A stretch of DNA of 64,000 bases from JABMNT01 sp048262255 (GTDB taxonomy: Bacteria; Pseudomonadota; Alphaproteobacteria; Rhodospirillales; Casp-alpha2). The translations under genes were made by a program, and so were the position numbers. The stretch's first letter is position 1. Each line of letters starts with the position of its first letter. Positions 1-8,469 of this stretch are shown here, piece by piece. The DNA lies in contig JBLXFH010000002.1 of assembly GCA_048262255.1 (NCBI GenBank), forward strand, positions 868,001-932,000, given 5' to 3'. The notes below the pieces were generated by a model. It was not told the origin of the DNA. It worked only from the letters and a program-made list of their open reading frames with translations, and searched no databases.

Positions 1-1844
1 ATTTCCTTTGACGTTCCAAAAGCAAACGCCTCATTCGACATATCCGTTGGCGTCAATGACTGCAACAGGGTGCGGGCATTCGGGCCCTGCACACCGAGAA
101 CGGCCATTCCCGAGGTCACATCGGTCACGACGCAGCGTGCGGTTTCCGGAATATTTCGTTTCAGCCAATGGAAATCCCGAACCTGACCAGAGGCGCCGGT
201 CACAATCAAATACGCGTCTTCCGCCAACCGGGTCACGGTCAAATCTGCCTCAATTCCTCCCCGTTCATTGAGCCATTGCGTATAGACAATTTTTCCCGGT
301 TCCACGGCCACGTCATTGGCGCAGATTTGATTGAGTACGCGCTCCGCATCCGGACCTTCCAGGCGGAATTTGGCAAAGGAGGTTTGATCGAACAACCCCA
401 CCGCTTCTCGAACCGCTTTGTGCTCCGCCGCCGAATGGTCAAACCAGTTCTGGCGGGTGAAAGAATATTCATATTCCGCTTTTACCCCTACCGGCGCATA
501 CCAGTTGGGCCGCTCCCAGCCGGCCACTTCACCAAAACAGGCGCCTGCTGCCTTCATCGGCTCGTAAAATGGTGATTTGCGCACATTTCGCGCCGTTTTG
601 TATTGCCGGAACGGCCAGTGCACGTCGTACAACAACCCCAGTGTTTCACTGACCCGGTCATGAAGATATTTGCGATTGCCCTGAAACGGCATGTTGCGGC
701 GCAAGTCCACACTGTTGAGATCGGACGGCGGATGGCCGTCACGCATCCACTCACTGATTACCTTACCGATTCCGCCTGCCGACTGGATACCGATGGAATT
801 CAGGCCCGCAGCAACAAACAGGTTTTCAAATTCAGGCGCAGCGCCCAAATGATAACGGTCATCCGGCGTAAAGCTTTCCGGTCCACAGAAAAATTTCTGG
901 ATTCCTGCATGCTCCAGCGCCGGAACCCGGTGGATCGCGCCTTCCAGAATGGGCTCGAAATGATCAAAATCATCGGGCAGTTCATCAAAACAAAAGTCCG
1001 GTGAAATGCCGTCCATGCCCCAGGGTTTGGCGACCGTCTCAAACGCGCCAAGCAACAGCTTTCCGGCGTCTTCCTTATAGTAAGCGCAGGCATCGTAATC
1101 ACGGAACACAGGCAGATCCGGCGTTATGCCCTCAAACGGCTCCGTCACAATATAAAAATGCTCACAGGCATGGAGCGGCACCGTTACACCAATCTGGGCG
1201 GCAAAGTCGCGGGTCCACATGCCGCAGCATAAAACGACATAATCGGCTTCCACCGTCCCGTTCTCTGTTTCAACGCCGGTAATTTTACCGCCCGAATGCA
1301 GAACTTTCTTGACCAATGTGTTCTCAAATATCTGCGCCCCGCCCATTCGCGCACCCTTGGCCAGTGCTTGCGTAATATCAATGGGGTTGGCCTGCCCGTC
1401 CGACGGAATGAAAATACCGCCCACCAGATCGTCCGCATTCAACAGCGGGTAGTGGTCCTTGCAGCCTTGCGGCCCGATTACATCGACTTTCAAATCGAAC
1501 ACTTTCGCCATGTCGGCGCGGCGTTTCAGATCCTCGAAACGTCCCTCCGTCGTTGCGACCGACAGCGAGCCATTAATTTTGTATCCCGTTGCCTGCCCGG
1601 TTTCGGCTTCCAGCCCCAGATAAAGTTCTGCCGTATATTTGGCGAGCTTGGTCATGTTCTGGCTGTCGCGCAATTGTCCGATCAGGCCCGCCGCGTGCCA
1701 CGTGGTTCCCGAAGTCAGTTGCTTGCGTTCCAAAAGCACCACATCGGACCAGCCAATCTTGGTCAGATGATAGGCAATCGAACAACCGATGACCCCACCA
1801 CCGACAATCACAACCCGTGCTTTTTTTGGAAGTTCTTTCGCCAT
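1..1844 (-). CDS. Dimethylglycine/sarcosine dehydrogenase-like FAD protein with GcvT domain (partial)
   Basis: Oxidative demethylation of N-methylated glycines, or a related amine, is the known role of this family; methylene-tetrahydrofolate is formed in the C-terminal GcvT-like domain. The reading frame is open from 1844 to the window edge, so about 614 residues are seen and the C-terminus is missing. Near the N-terminus there is a Rossmann motif (VVIVGGGVIGCSIAYHL), then TSGTTWHAAG, whose His is the covalent FAD attachment residue in DMGDH/SARDH relatives. The DAO domain runs to about residue 400. The aminomethyltransferase part follows, with SPFYEPMKAAGACFGEVAGWERPNW typical of the family (written here in part only as recognition). 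The ATG at 1844 is preferred because AGGA lies 8 bases upstream; an in-frame ATG at 1853 has no spaced site. The regulator gene ends 49 bp upstream on the same strand, so both are probably one operon. The exact substrate is not resolvable. Confidence 0.85.
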   Translation of the reverse strand, partial: MAKELPKKARVVIVGGGVIGCSIAYHLTKIGWSDVVLLERKQLTSGTTWHAAGLIGQLRDSQNMTKLAKYTAELYLGLEAETGQATGYKINGSLSVATTEGRFEDLKRRADMAKVFDLKVDVIGPQGCKDHYPLLNADDLVGGIFIPSDGQANPIDITQALAKGARMGGAQIFENTLVKKVLHSGGKITGVETENGTVEADYVVLCCGMWTRDFAAQIGVTVPLHACEHFYIVTEPFEGITPDLPVFRDYDACAYYKEDAGKLLLGAFETVAKPWGMDGISPDFCFDELPDDFDHFEPILEGAIHRVPALEHAGIQKFFCGPESFTPDDRYHLGAAPEFENLFVAAGLNSIGIQSAGGIGKVISEWMRDGHPPSDLNSVDLRRNMPFQGNRKYLHDRVSETLGLLYDVHWPFRQYKTARNVRKSPFYEPMKAAGACFGEVAGWERPNWYAPVGVKAEYEYSFTRQNWFDHSAAEHKAVREAVGLFDQTSFAKFRLEGPDAERVLNQICANDVAVEPGKIVYTQWLNERGGIEADLTVTRLAEDAYLIVTGASGQVRDFHWLKRNIPETARCVVTDVTSGMAVLGVQGPNARTLLQSLTPTDMSNEAFAFGTSKE

Positions 1845-1893
1845 ACCACTCATCCTTTTTTTCGCGCTTATGCGCCAGACTCATTAAAACCCC

Positions 1894-2499
1894 TCAATAT
1901 GAGGGTGGTGCGACCACCCACAGGACGACGGCATCCCCGTCGCCCGAATTCCAACACCGATGCGGTTCCGTACTCGGGTAGGTAAAAGCGTCTCCCGCCG
2001 ACAGGGAGAACTGACGCTCACCGACCGACAGCGCCAACTGACCCGTGACGAGATACCCACCGACTTCTCCGGTTCGTGTATATTTTTCCGGGCCGGTGGC
2101 CGCCCCCGGCGCAAAGGTTCCGAGAATCATCTCGAACGTGCCAGAAAAATTGGGAGAGAGAAGCTCTTCAACCATGCCCGTACCGGCAAAATCAAGTCGC
2201 CGCCGGTTTTCGGCACGAACAATGATATCGCGCTCATGGGCGGGCGCATTGACGCTGCCCTGAAAAAACCAGTTGATATTCACATCCAGCGCGTCGGCGA
2301 TTTCCTTCAATACGGGGATAGAGACATCAGAGATGTTGCGTTCAATCTGCGATACATAACCGACGGAACGACCTATCCGGTCCGCCAGAGCCTGCAGCGT
2401 CAGGTTCTGGACTTTACGTAAATCCCGAATTTGCTCGCCGACCGGCTGCTGCGGTTTCTTGTCTGTTTCGCGGTTTGCGCTTAACGGAGTTGCAGTCAT
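1894..2499 (-). CDS. XRE-family HTH regulator with C-terminal cupin domain
   Basis: A transcription factor of about 201 aa. Residues 23-75 form an XRE-type helix-turn-helix (LRKVQNLTLQALADRIGRS, then VGYVSQIERNISDVSI). Residues 115-200 form a small-molecule-binding cupin ending in GDAFTYPSTEPHRCWNSGD, with the His and Glu pattern of the double-stranded beta-helix. PuuR-type regulators of polyamine and amine catabolism share this architecture. It lies 49 bp upstream of the demethylating flavoprotein gene on the same strand, so it probably controls that gene and itself. The ATG at 2499 has a GGAA five bases upstream; a GTG at 2514 would add five residues but lacks a ribosome site. The ligand is unknown; an amine or N-methyl amino acid is inferred from the neighbour. 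Confidence 0.85.
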   Translation of the reverse strand: MTATPLSANRETDKKPQQPVGEQIRDLRKVQNLTLQALADRIGRSVGYVSQIERNISDVSIPVLKEIADALDVNINWFFQGSVNAPAHERDIIVRAENRRRLDFAGTGMVEELLSPNFSGTFEMILGTFAPGAATGPEKYTRTGEVGGYLVTGQLALSVGERQFSLSAGDAFTYPSTEPHRCWNSGDGDAVVLWVVAPPSY

Positions 2500-2537
2500 C
2501 TTGTTCCAACGCACGGTTCAATTGATATATGGGAAGC

Positions 2538-2562
2538 ATTTCACATAAATGAAATTATTTCA
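2538..2562. promoter_or_regulatory. AT-rich inverted repeat upstream of the XRE-cupin regulator
   Basis: In the 142-bp divergent gap between the XRE-cupin gene and the Sel1 lipoprotein gene, ATTTCA (2538-2543) and TGAAAT (2550-2555) form a perfect 6-bp inverted repeat with a 6-bp spacer. A third TTTCA follows at 2558-2562. The position, 40-60 bp upstream of the regulator start, suits an autoregulatory operator. The arms are short and AT-rich, so chance is possible. Confidence 0.3.
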
Positions 2563-2641
2563 ATTTTTTTCATAATTGTGAAAATATTTTAGCATCTTTT
2601 CAAACTGGCACCACACTTTCTCAAATAACGCCTGTTGTGCC

Positions 2642-3949
2642 ATGGCGAAACACATGCAAAAATTGCGTATGTCTATATCTCTACGCAAATTTGTGGCGGT
2701 ACGGGTCCTTAAGAAAGTTTCATCAAAAGCCGCCCCCCTTGTTGTCCTGGTGTTTATATCAGGTTGCAACACGACATGCCTTGATTGGCGTTGCCCGTTG
2801 GACGTCGGCTCCCTTACCCTTTATGAAGCGCAACTGAAAAAGCAGGACCCACAAACACTTGATTTCGCTGAAAAGGAATACCGATACCGCCTTGTCCAGT
2901 GGATTGGAGAAACCCGCTTTGCCGAAGCCAAACAGGGCAACACAATATCCGATTACGAAAATTTTCTGACTGTATACAACGAACTTCAGCCCGAGGCCGG
3001 TCATACGCTGCGGGTTTATGCGGAGATTGCCCGCTCCAGAGTAAACGGAGCCAACCTGCAGGACGCCACATCGGAACCTCAGTTTTCAAAGACCAGCCGC
3101 ACCCCTCAAATCCGACCTGCCACCTTCCCGGGTGCCTCTCTCGAGATCGCTTCAAGCCTGAATGAAATCGTGACAGACAGCGGTTTTTTATCCACCGCAT
3201 CAGGACCCGAATCCGCACAGCCAGGGCCAGCCCCCGCCTTCACCGTTCCCGATGGCCCCCTGCAGCAATCCATCACCACTTTTTCCGAAAACCGTGCCGG
3301 GCTTGATGCCTCGGAAACAGACCTGAAATCCCTGATCAATGCCTCCGCCCGGCAAGGGGATTATGGCATCGCCTTTGACGGGATCATGAACTTCGCAAAG
3401 CGGGACGATCCCCATGCGCAATATCTGATCGGGCGCTTTTATGAAGATGGTCTAGGCGTTGATCAGGACTATCAGGAGGCCATAAGCTGGTTTGAAAAAG
3501 CTACACGCCAAAACCAGCCTGAGGCAAAAGCCGCCTTGCTGGTAATGTATGAAGTTGGGCTTGGTCGGCCAACCGACCCGCAACAGATGTATGATTGGCA
3601 TTTACGGGCCGCCCAACTGGGTAACGCCCAGGCGCAAACCCAGGTCGCCATCTTTTATGAAAACGGTGAAGGGATTGCACAAGACCAGCAAAAAGCCGCC
3701 GACTGGTATCGTCGCGCCGCCCTGCAAAACAATTCGAACGCACAATTTCTTCTTGGCTGGATGTATGCAGAAGGGAAAGGGGTCAAACTGGATTTTGTTG
3801 AAGCCTGTTCCTGGTTTCTAGCTGCAAAGACACAAGGGTTGGCCGAGGCCGAACGGGTTTTGCAGATGATCCTGCCTGAAATGACGCCCCGGCAGATCAG
3901 TGCGGCGCGGCAGCTTGCCGGACAACGGCAAACACAAATCAGCAGCTAG
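2642..3949 (+). CDS. Sel1-repeat (TPR-like) lipoprotein
   Basis: A 435-residue protein with an N-terminal hydrophobic segment that ends in a lipobox (FISGC, Cys at about residue 43), so it is probably lipidated and faces the periplasm. A low-complexity middle region rich in Pro, Ser and Ala follows. From about residue 256 to 400 there are at least four Sel1 repeats of about 36 residues, recognisable from A-x-Y-x-x-G-x-x-Y-x-x-G-x-G-V and W-F/Y-x-x-A patterns (for example QYLIGRFYEDGLGV and NAQFLLGWMYAEGKGV). Sel1 repeats are protein-interaction scaffolds; the partner is unknown. The start is uncertain: ATGs at 2642, 2654 and 2669 all precede the signal sequence and none has a good ribosome site. 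It converges with the coiled-coil gene, the stops being 5 bp apart. Confidence 0.8.
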   Translation: MAKHMQKLRMSISLRKFVAVRVLKKVSSKAAPLVVLVFISGCNTTCLDWRCPLDVGSLTLYEAQLKKQDPQTLDFAEKEYRYRLVQWIGETRFAEAKQGNTISDYENFLTVYNELQPEAGHTLRVYAEIARSRVNGANLQDATSEPQFSKTSRTPQIRPATFPGASLEIASSLNEIVTDSGFLSTASGPESAQPGPAPAFTVPDGPLQQSITTFSENRAGLDASETDLKSLINASARQGDYGIAFDGIMNFAKRDDPHAQYLIGRFYEDGLGVDQDYQEAISWFEKATRQNQPEAKAALLVMYEVGLGRPTDPQQMYDWHLRAAQLGNAQAQTQVAIFYENGEGIAQDQQKAADWYRRAALQNNSNAQFLLGWMYAEGKGVKLDFVEACSWFLAAKTQGLAEAERVLQMILPEMTPRQISAARQLAGQRQTQISS

Positions 3950-3954
3950 CCCCC

Positions 3955-4638
3955 TTACTTCGGGCGGAGCGCCAGTCCCAGACCGAAAACCGTCAGAATC
4001 AACAACCCGCCCAGCACCAGGCGCTGGAACTCAAGCCTTTCGATCATCTGACTATTGCGTCGGCCTAGACTTTCCGCCTTGCGCATATCGGATCTGAGTT
4101 TGATGATCTCTGCTTCACGTTCGCGGGTCGTATAAACGGCGGCCTCCAGTTCCGCCTGCAATTCCTCGACATTTAAAACCGCCTTCTCCGCCATGCCGTG
4201 CGATGTCTGTTCCAGAGTGGCTTTCAATTCCGCGATACGCCCTTCCTGCTTTTGCACCTTTTCTTCAAGGGCCCCCAGCGTGTCGGTCTTTTCCGATAAC
4301 TCCGCCTGAACGTTCACCAATTGTTTTTCCGAATCCGATAAAGCGCTTTTCAACGCTTTTACTGAATCGTTTTTATCCGCAACCTGGCTTTGCAATTGGT
4401 TCACTTGCAGATCAAGATCGGACAGTTTTTCCGTTTTGTCTGCGACTTCTGTTTGCAGGGCAGATAATTTACTTTCTGCCGCTTTCAACTTGAACGTCAA
4501 ACCAGAAAGCAATCCCTCTTTTGCCTTGATCTGGTCCTCTGCCGTATTCACTGCTTGCGCATAAGACGCCACCGGAAGGACAAGCAATATAAGCGCGACG
4601 GCCAACCCCCTTTTTTGACTACTATAACGAAATGTCAC
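3955..4638 (-). CDS. Secreted or membrane-anchored coiled-coil protein
   Basis: A 227-aa protein I do not recognise by family. Residues 1-28 form a signal peptide (LAVALILLVLPVASYAQA). Residues 30-195 are almost continuous heptad-rich coiled coil (repeated KxxxLxxLxxEVxxKTEKL-like segments, few Pro or Gly). Residues 203-223 (LVLGGLLILTVFGLGLALRP) are a transmembrane anchor with a basic end. The topology is a long periplasmic rod tethered at the C-terminus to the inner membrane. It overlaps no neighbour and converges with the Sel1 gene. A structural or scaffolding role is only an inference from shape. Confidence 0.75.
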   Translation of the reverse strand: MTFRYSSQKRGLAVALILLVLPVASYAQAVNTAEDQIKAKEGLLSGLTFKLKAAESKLSALQTEVADKTEKLSDLDLQVNQLQSQVADKNDSVKALKSALSDSEKQLVNVQAELSEKTDTLGALEEKVQKQEGRIAELKATLEQTSHGMAEKAVLNVEELQAELEAAVYTTREREAEIIKLRSDMRKAESLGRRNSQMIERLEFQRLVLGGLLILTVFGLGLALRPK

Positions 4639-5060
4639 GAGTCCTTTCTCCCCCTACTGCCCCACGTGTGAACAGCCCAGCATAACCGATTACCATTTCC
4701 CCTGTCGAGTTTGATGTATAAAATAGATTTATATTCAACCCTAAGTTATCTCTTGTCACACTTGGGTTGCCGCCATCTACATACAACCGAATGCTTTACA
4801 TCAAATCGGCGATCATTTTCAGTTCTGGCACCTAACATTACACCCTATTGGACCTAACCCTGCAATTGATTTTCCGGGACGCTAACTGCTTGTTCAAACG
4901 GGGGAGCGTTGGGAAAACACAACACAAAGCACATGATATTTTTGTGAATTCATTGACGCAAAGGCATGGTCAGCCTCATACTTATGGCTGGACTTAGGCG
5001 TCGCCGAATTTCGAAATTGACTGTCAATCAGACAACATCATCATAAATGGAGATTTTTAA
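4639..5060 (+). promoter_or_regulatory. Intergenic promoter region of the ABC importer, with TauR-like direct repeats
   Basis: A 422-bp gap without a gene. It carries CTGGCACCTAA at 4825-4835 and TTGGACCTAA at 4848-4857. Their TGG cores are exactly 23 bp apart, and a third element, CTGGACTTA, lies at 4988-4996. CTGGACYTAA direct repeats are the binding site described for the MocR regulator TauR in Rhodobacter, and 23-bp spaced pairs of similar sequence also precede tauR/tpa and ald in this window. The ribosome site GGAG lies 8 bases before the ATG at 5061. Binding by TauR is an inference. Confidence 0.45.
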
Positions 5061-6230
5061 ATGACGACCAAAAAACTCACTTCCACTCAACAAAGTGCAC
5101 GCGCAGCAAAAGCCTTTTCGCGCCGCACGATGCTCAAGAGTGCTACTGCCATGGGCGCTGTTGCCGCAGCCGGCCCCTGGATTGTCAAAGATGCATTTTC
5201 ATCCTCGGGCGAGATCAACATTTTGATGTGGTCCGATTATCTGCCAGAAACCTTCATCAGTTCCTTCAACAAAGCCACCGGCATCAAAATCAACTACACC
5301 GGCATCGGCTCCAACGAAGAAATCATCAATAAGATGAAAGCCAACAAAGGCCAGGGGTTCGATATCATTTCGCCAACCAACAACAGAAACCTTCAGTGGG
5401 GTCCACTGGAACTTCTGCAGCCCTTCGACATGAACAAAGTCGATTTGTCGAATGTCAATCCTGCCATGTCAAAAATTGGCACGGAAGGCTGGAACTTCAA
5501 TAGCAAGGGCTCTCACTGGCTGCCACACATTTGGGGTACGGAAGGGATTGCCTGGCGCACAGACAAATGGGCACCGGCTGATGGTGCACCGAGCTATGGC
5601 GATGTCTGGTCAGATGCCAATGCGGGCAAAACCATGGGCCGCCCGCACTCCATGATGCTGGGTGCCGGCCTTTATATGGAAACCATTGGTGAATTGAACA
5701 AAGGTGACGTCTGGAAAGCCTACAGTTCCGAAGAAGCCATGCGCCCGATCTGGGGCAAGATCACCGAGTGGTGTATCGCCCGCAAGAAGAATATTAAACT
5801 TCTGTGGAACGATGCCGACACCCAAAAGAACGGCTTGCTCAACGAAGGTGTTATCGTTGGTCAAACCTGGGATGGCCCGCCACTTGCTCTGAAAAATGCG
5901 GGTGAGCCCGTCATGTATCAAGCCCCGAAAGAAGGCGCAATGGCTTGGGTTGACGGTATGGCCATGCCAACGGGTGCTGCCAATATCGAGCAGACCTACG
6001 AATTCATCAAATACGCCTATATGCCGGAGCCGGCGGGTGAAGCCATTGATCACCATGGCTATAACTCTCCGGTCCTTGGTGCGGATCAAAATGCTGGCGA
6101 TGCCTACAAGAAAAACTTCAGCGAAGCTTATCCGGGTGAGTCACTGGCCAACCTGAACCCTTGGCCTTCAGAAGCACCTTGGTACGCCGACACCCGTACT
6201 GAATACGAGAACAAGTTCAAGAGCGCTTAA
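5061..6230 (+). CDS. Spermidine/putrescine-type ABC transporter substrate-binding protein
   Basis: Periplasmic solute-binding protein (389 aa) of the PotD/PotF family and the first gene of a four-gene importer operon. Residues 19-26 (FSRRTMLK), followed by a hydrophobic stretch (MGAVAAAGPWIV), form a twin-arginine signal, so it is probably exported folded by Tat. The mature part opens with INILMWSDYLPETFISSFNKATG, typical of polyamine binders. IWGTEGIAWRTDKW and the MAMPTGAANIEQTYEFIKYAY-type segment are also family hallmarks. The family binds polyamines but also other small cations and amino-acid derivatives. Because the upstream region carries TauR-like repeats, a sulfonate- or amine-related ligand is possible. 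Two hairpins follow the stop codon, before the ATPase gene. Confidence 0.9.
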   Translation: MTTKKLTSTQQSARAAKAFSRRTMLKSATAMGAVAAAGPWIVKDAFSSSGEINILMWSDYLPETFISSFNKATGIKINYTGIGSNEEIINKMKANKGQGFDIISPTNNRNLQWGPLELLQPFDMNKVDLSNVNPAMSKIGTEGWNFNSKGSHWLPHIWGTEGIAWRTDKWAPADGAPSYGDVWSDANAGKTMGRPHSMMLGAGLYMETIGELNKGDVWKAYSSEEAMRPIWGKITEWCIARKKNIKLLWNDADTQKNGLLNEGVIVGQTWDGPPLALKNAGEPVMYQAPKEGAMAWVDGMAMPTGAANIEQTYEFIKYAYMPEPAGEAIDHHGYNSPVLGADQNAGDAYKKNFSEAYPGESLANLNPWPSEAPWYADTRTEYENKFKSA

Positions 6231-6248
6231 ATACCGCGCAACTGATTT

Positions 6249-6280
6249 CGGCCCCTGTTCGCTTTTGCGGTCAGGGGCCG
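6249..6280 (+). terminator. Hairpin 1 after the binding-protein gene
   Basis: CGGCCCCTG (6249-6257) pairs perfectly with CAGGGGCCG (6272-6280); the 14-nt loop itself holds a small CGC-TTTT-GCG stem. It starts 18 bp after the stop of the binding-protein gene. No clear U-tract follows, so it is more likely an mRNA-stabilising or processing hairpin than a full terminator. Confidence 0.45.
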
Positions 6281-6289
6281 GTCTTGCGG

Positions 6290-6330
6290 TCATTTTCCTT
6301 GCGGTGATCCAAGCACCGCAAGGAAAATGA
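6290..6330 (+). terminator. Long perfect hairpin 2 between binding-protein and ATPase genes
   Basis: A 17-bp perfect inverted repeat: TCATTTTCCTTGCGGTG (6290-6306) and CACCGCAAGGAAAATGA (6314-6330), with loop ATCCAAG. It lies in the only long gap (187 bp) inside the ABC operon. Such intra-operon hairpins usually protect the upstream message from 3' exonucleases, so the binding protein is made in excess over the membrane components. The lack of a U-tract argues against simple termination. Confidence 0.55.
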
Positions 6331-6417
6331 AATAATAAAATAAACATCCAATCAGGGGCGGCTCTCGAACAGGTAGATACAAGGGAGTATTGCAAACGCT
6401 ATTCAGGGGAATGAAAA

Positions 6418-7530
6418 ATGAGTCAGGGTGTTGGGGTAAGTCTGCAGGATGTGTGGATTCGATTTGGTGACTTTGTTGCCGTCCGTGAGGCCAATGTCGA
6501 TATTGAAGGCGGTGCCTTTTTCTCCTTTCTGGGCCCGTCTGGATGTGGAAAAACCACGATTTTACGTTCCGTCTCCGGTTTTCTGGAACCCAGTGAAGGG
6601 AAAGTGCTGATCGGCGGCAAGGATATGGCCGGGATCGGCCCGAACAAACGCCCGACTGCCCTGATCTTCCAGAACCTCGCGCTGTTTCCCTTGATGAAAG
6701 TCTGGGAAAATATCGCCTTTTCCTTGGAGGTTCAGGGGGTAGGTACCGCCGACCGGCGCAAGCGGGCCGACGAACTTCTTGATATGATCGCGCTTAGCGG
6801 ACAAGGCGATAAATTGCCATCCGAATTGTCCGGTGGACAAAAACAGCGGGTCGCCATTGCCCGTGCACTTTGCGCCGAACCAGACGTTCTTTTGCTTGAT
6901 GAGCCTTTATCCGCACTCGATCTGAAGCTCCGACAGCATATGCGGACTGAGCTTCGTGAAATCCAGCAGCGGGTCGGCATTACCTTTATCTACATCACCC
7001 ACGATCAGGGCGAAGCTTTGACCATGTCCGATCAGGTCGCCGTCATGAAAGCCGGGGTGATTGACCAGATTGCCGATGGCCAGACCATATACGATGACCC
7101 ATCGACCTCTTTCGTCGCCTCTTTTGTTGGCGAGAACAATGTGTTTCGCGGCACAGTCACCTCCATTGATGGCGACAAGGCCATGGTCGCCACCAACCGC
7201 TCCGGCAATCTGATGGCCCGCATTCCAGCTGGCGCAAAAGGCAAGCTGGGCGTCGGCGATAACGCCATGCTGTTCATCAGGCCCGAAGCCCTGAACATCG
7301 CACCGGACACCACCGCTGCCAGTAACCGCATTACGGCCATGGTTCTCAATGAAGAATTTGAGGGACAAACCTTCAATGTCTTTTTGGAGGGAGACGGCGG
7401 CAAGGAAATCAAGATGTCGCTGGTCAATCAGGGCAAGGGACGCGAGTCCGCCAAGGGTTCCGCTCTGACCCTGGAATATTCACCGGATCAGGCCGTGGCG
7501 CTCCCCGCCGGCGACCTGGCAAGCGAATAG
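6418..7530 (+). CDS. ABC transporter ATP-binding protein, PotA/PotG-like
   Basis: Cytoplasmic ATPase of the importer, 370 aa. Walker A is GPSGCGKT at residues 39-46. The Q-loop lies in LIFQNLALFPLMKVWENIAF, the ABC signature LSGGQKQR at about 137-144, Walker B LLLDEPLSALD at about 157-167, and the switch His in YITHDQ. The C-terminal third (from about 240, SFVGENNVFRGTV) is a TOBE domain of the MalK/PotA type that contacts regulatory ligands. GGGGA lies 7 bases before the ATG. It is followed after 9 bp by the first permease gene. Confidence 0.92.
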   Translation: MSQGVGVSLQDVWIRFGDFVAVREANVDIEGGAFFSFLGPSGCGKTTILRSVSGFLEPSEGKVLIGGKDMAGIGPNKRPTALIFQNLALFPLMKVWENIAFSLEVQGVGTADRRKRADELLDMIALSGQGDKLPSELSGGQKQRVAIARALCAEPDVLLLDEPLSALDLKLRQHMRTELREIQQRVGITFIYITHDQGEALTMSDQVAVMKAGVIDQIADGQTIYDDPSTSFVASFVGENNVFRGTVTSIDGDKAMVATNRSGNLMARIPAGAKGKLGVGDNAMLFIRPEALNIAPDTTAASNRITAMVLNEEFEGQTFNVFLEGDGGKEIKMSLVNQGKGRESAKGSALTLEYSPDQAVALPAGDLASE

Positions 7531-7539
7531 GAGCGTCTC

Positions 7540-8469
7540 ATGAAGATCGGCTCCATGCTCAAAAACTTTTTTAATCGAAACGGGCTTGGGCTCGGCAGCT
7601 ATTTGCTCATAGCTGTTGGCTTCTGGCTCATTCTCCTGATCATCCTTCCCCAGCTTTCCATGCTGGATTTTTCGTTCCGCCATCATCTTCCGCCGCCCGA
7701 GATGGGTGGCCCGAAAGACACCTACACCCTTGAGCATTATAAGTATCTGGCGCTGGGAGCACCGGGGGCCGATAGCTCCTATAATGTTGTCGATCTGGGT
7801 GTTTTTGTGCGCACTCTGGTGGCAGCGTTGTTTGTCACCATCCTCGATTTGCTGCTCTGTTATCCGCTGGCCTATTATCTGGGCCAGACGTCCGGCAGCG
7901 GCTTCACCCGGGTTTTGGTGCTGTTTTTGATCATCCCTTACTGGGTCAACGAGATTTTGCGGGCCTTCGCCTTTCGCATCATTTTCGGTGACAGCGGCGT
8001 GATTAATGAATTTATGATGACACTCGGGCTGATCGACAATCCTGTTGATTTTATCCGCGAGAATGTCGCGCTCTATTCCGGGCTCGGTTACGCCTACATC
8101 CTGCTGATGATCTTTCCCATGTATAACGTCATTGAAAGCCTTGATCGCAACCAGATCGAGGCGGCGCGGGATATGGGCGCGCCATGGTGGCGTATCCATT
8201 GGCGGATTGTCATCCCCTATGCCAAGCCGGGCATCTCATCGGGCTGCACCATGGTCTTCATGCTGTCCGCTGGCGCTCTGGCGGCTCCGCAAATTCTCGG
8301 CGGCCCATCGAGCCTGTGGTTCACCCAGATCATCTATCAGTGGTTCAACTCCGGCGGCAACTGGCCGCGGGGTGCGGCTTACGCCATCGTTCTGCTGACC
8401 GTCTGCATCATTATCGTTCTCTCCATGATGCGCCTGTTCAAGGTCAAAATGGGGGACATCGGCAAATGA
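7540..8469 (+). CDS. ABC transporter permease, PotB/PotH-like
   Basis: Inner-membrane permease of 309 aa with about six transmembrane helices, beginning with LLIAVGFWLILLIILPQLSML. The cytoplasmic EAA loop that docks the ATPase is seen as EAARDMGAPWWRIHWRIVIP, starting at about residue 207. GGAG lies 6 bases before the ATG at 7540. The stop codon overlaps the ATG of the second permease gene (ATGA at 8466-8469), implying translational coupling and one transporter complex. Confidence 0.9.
   Translation: MKIGSMLKNFFNRNGLGLGSYLLIAVGFWLILLIILPQLSMLDFSFRHHLPPPEMGGPKDTYTLEHYKYLALGAPGADSSYNVVDLGVFVRTLVAALFVTILDLLLCYPLAYYLGQTSGSGFTRVLVLFLIIPYWVNEILRAFAFRIIFGDSGVINEFMMTLGLIDNPVDFIRENVALYSGLGYAYILLMIFPMYNVIESLDRNQIEAARDMGAPWWRIHWRIVIPYAKPGISSGCTMVFMLSAGALAAPQILGGPSSLWFTQIIYQWFNSGGNWPRGAAYAIVLLTVCIIIVLSMMRLFKVKMGDIGK

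Noticed and set aside
239..1884. Several short minus-strand frames of 66-103 codons across the first 1.9 kb
   Set aside because: They lie in other frames of the long DMGDH-like gene, which is open from 1844 to the window edge and shows clear family motifs throughout.
8184..8465. N-terminal extension of the second permease inside the first permease gene
   Set aside because: It would overlap the preceding gene by 285 bp in another frame and lacks a PotC-like sequence; the ATG at 8466 with ATGA overlap explains the start.
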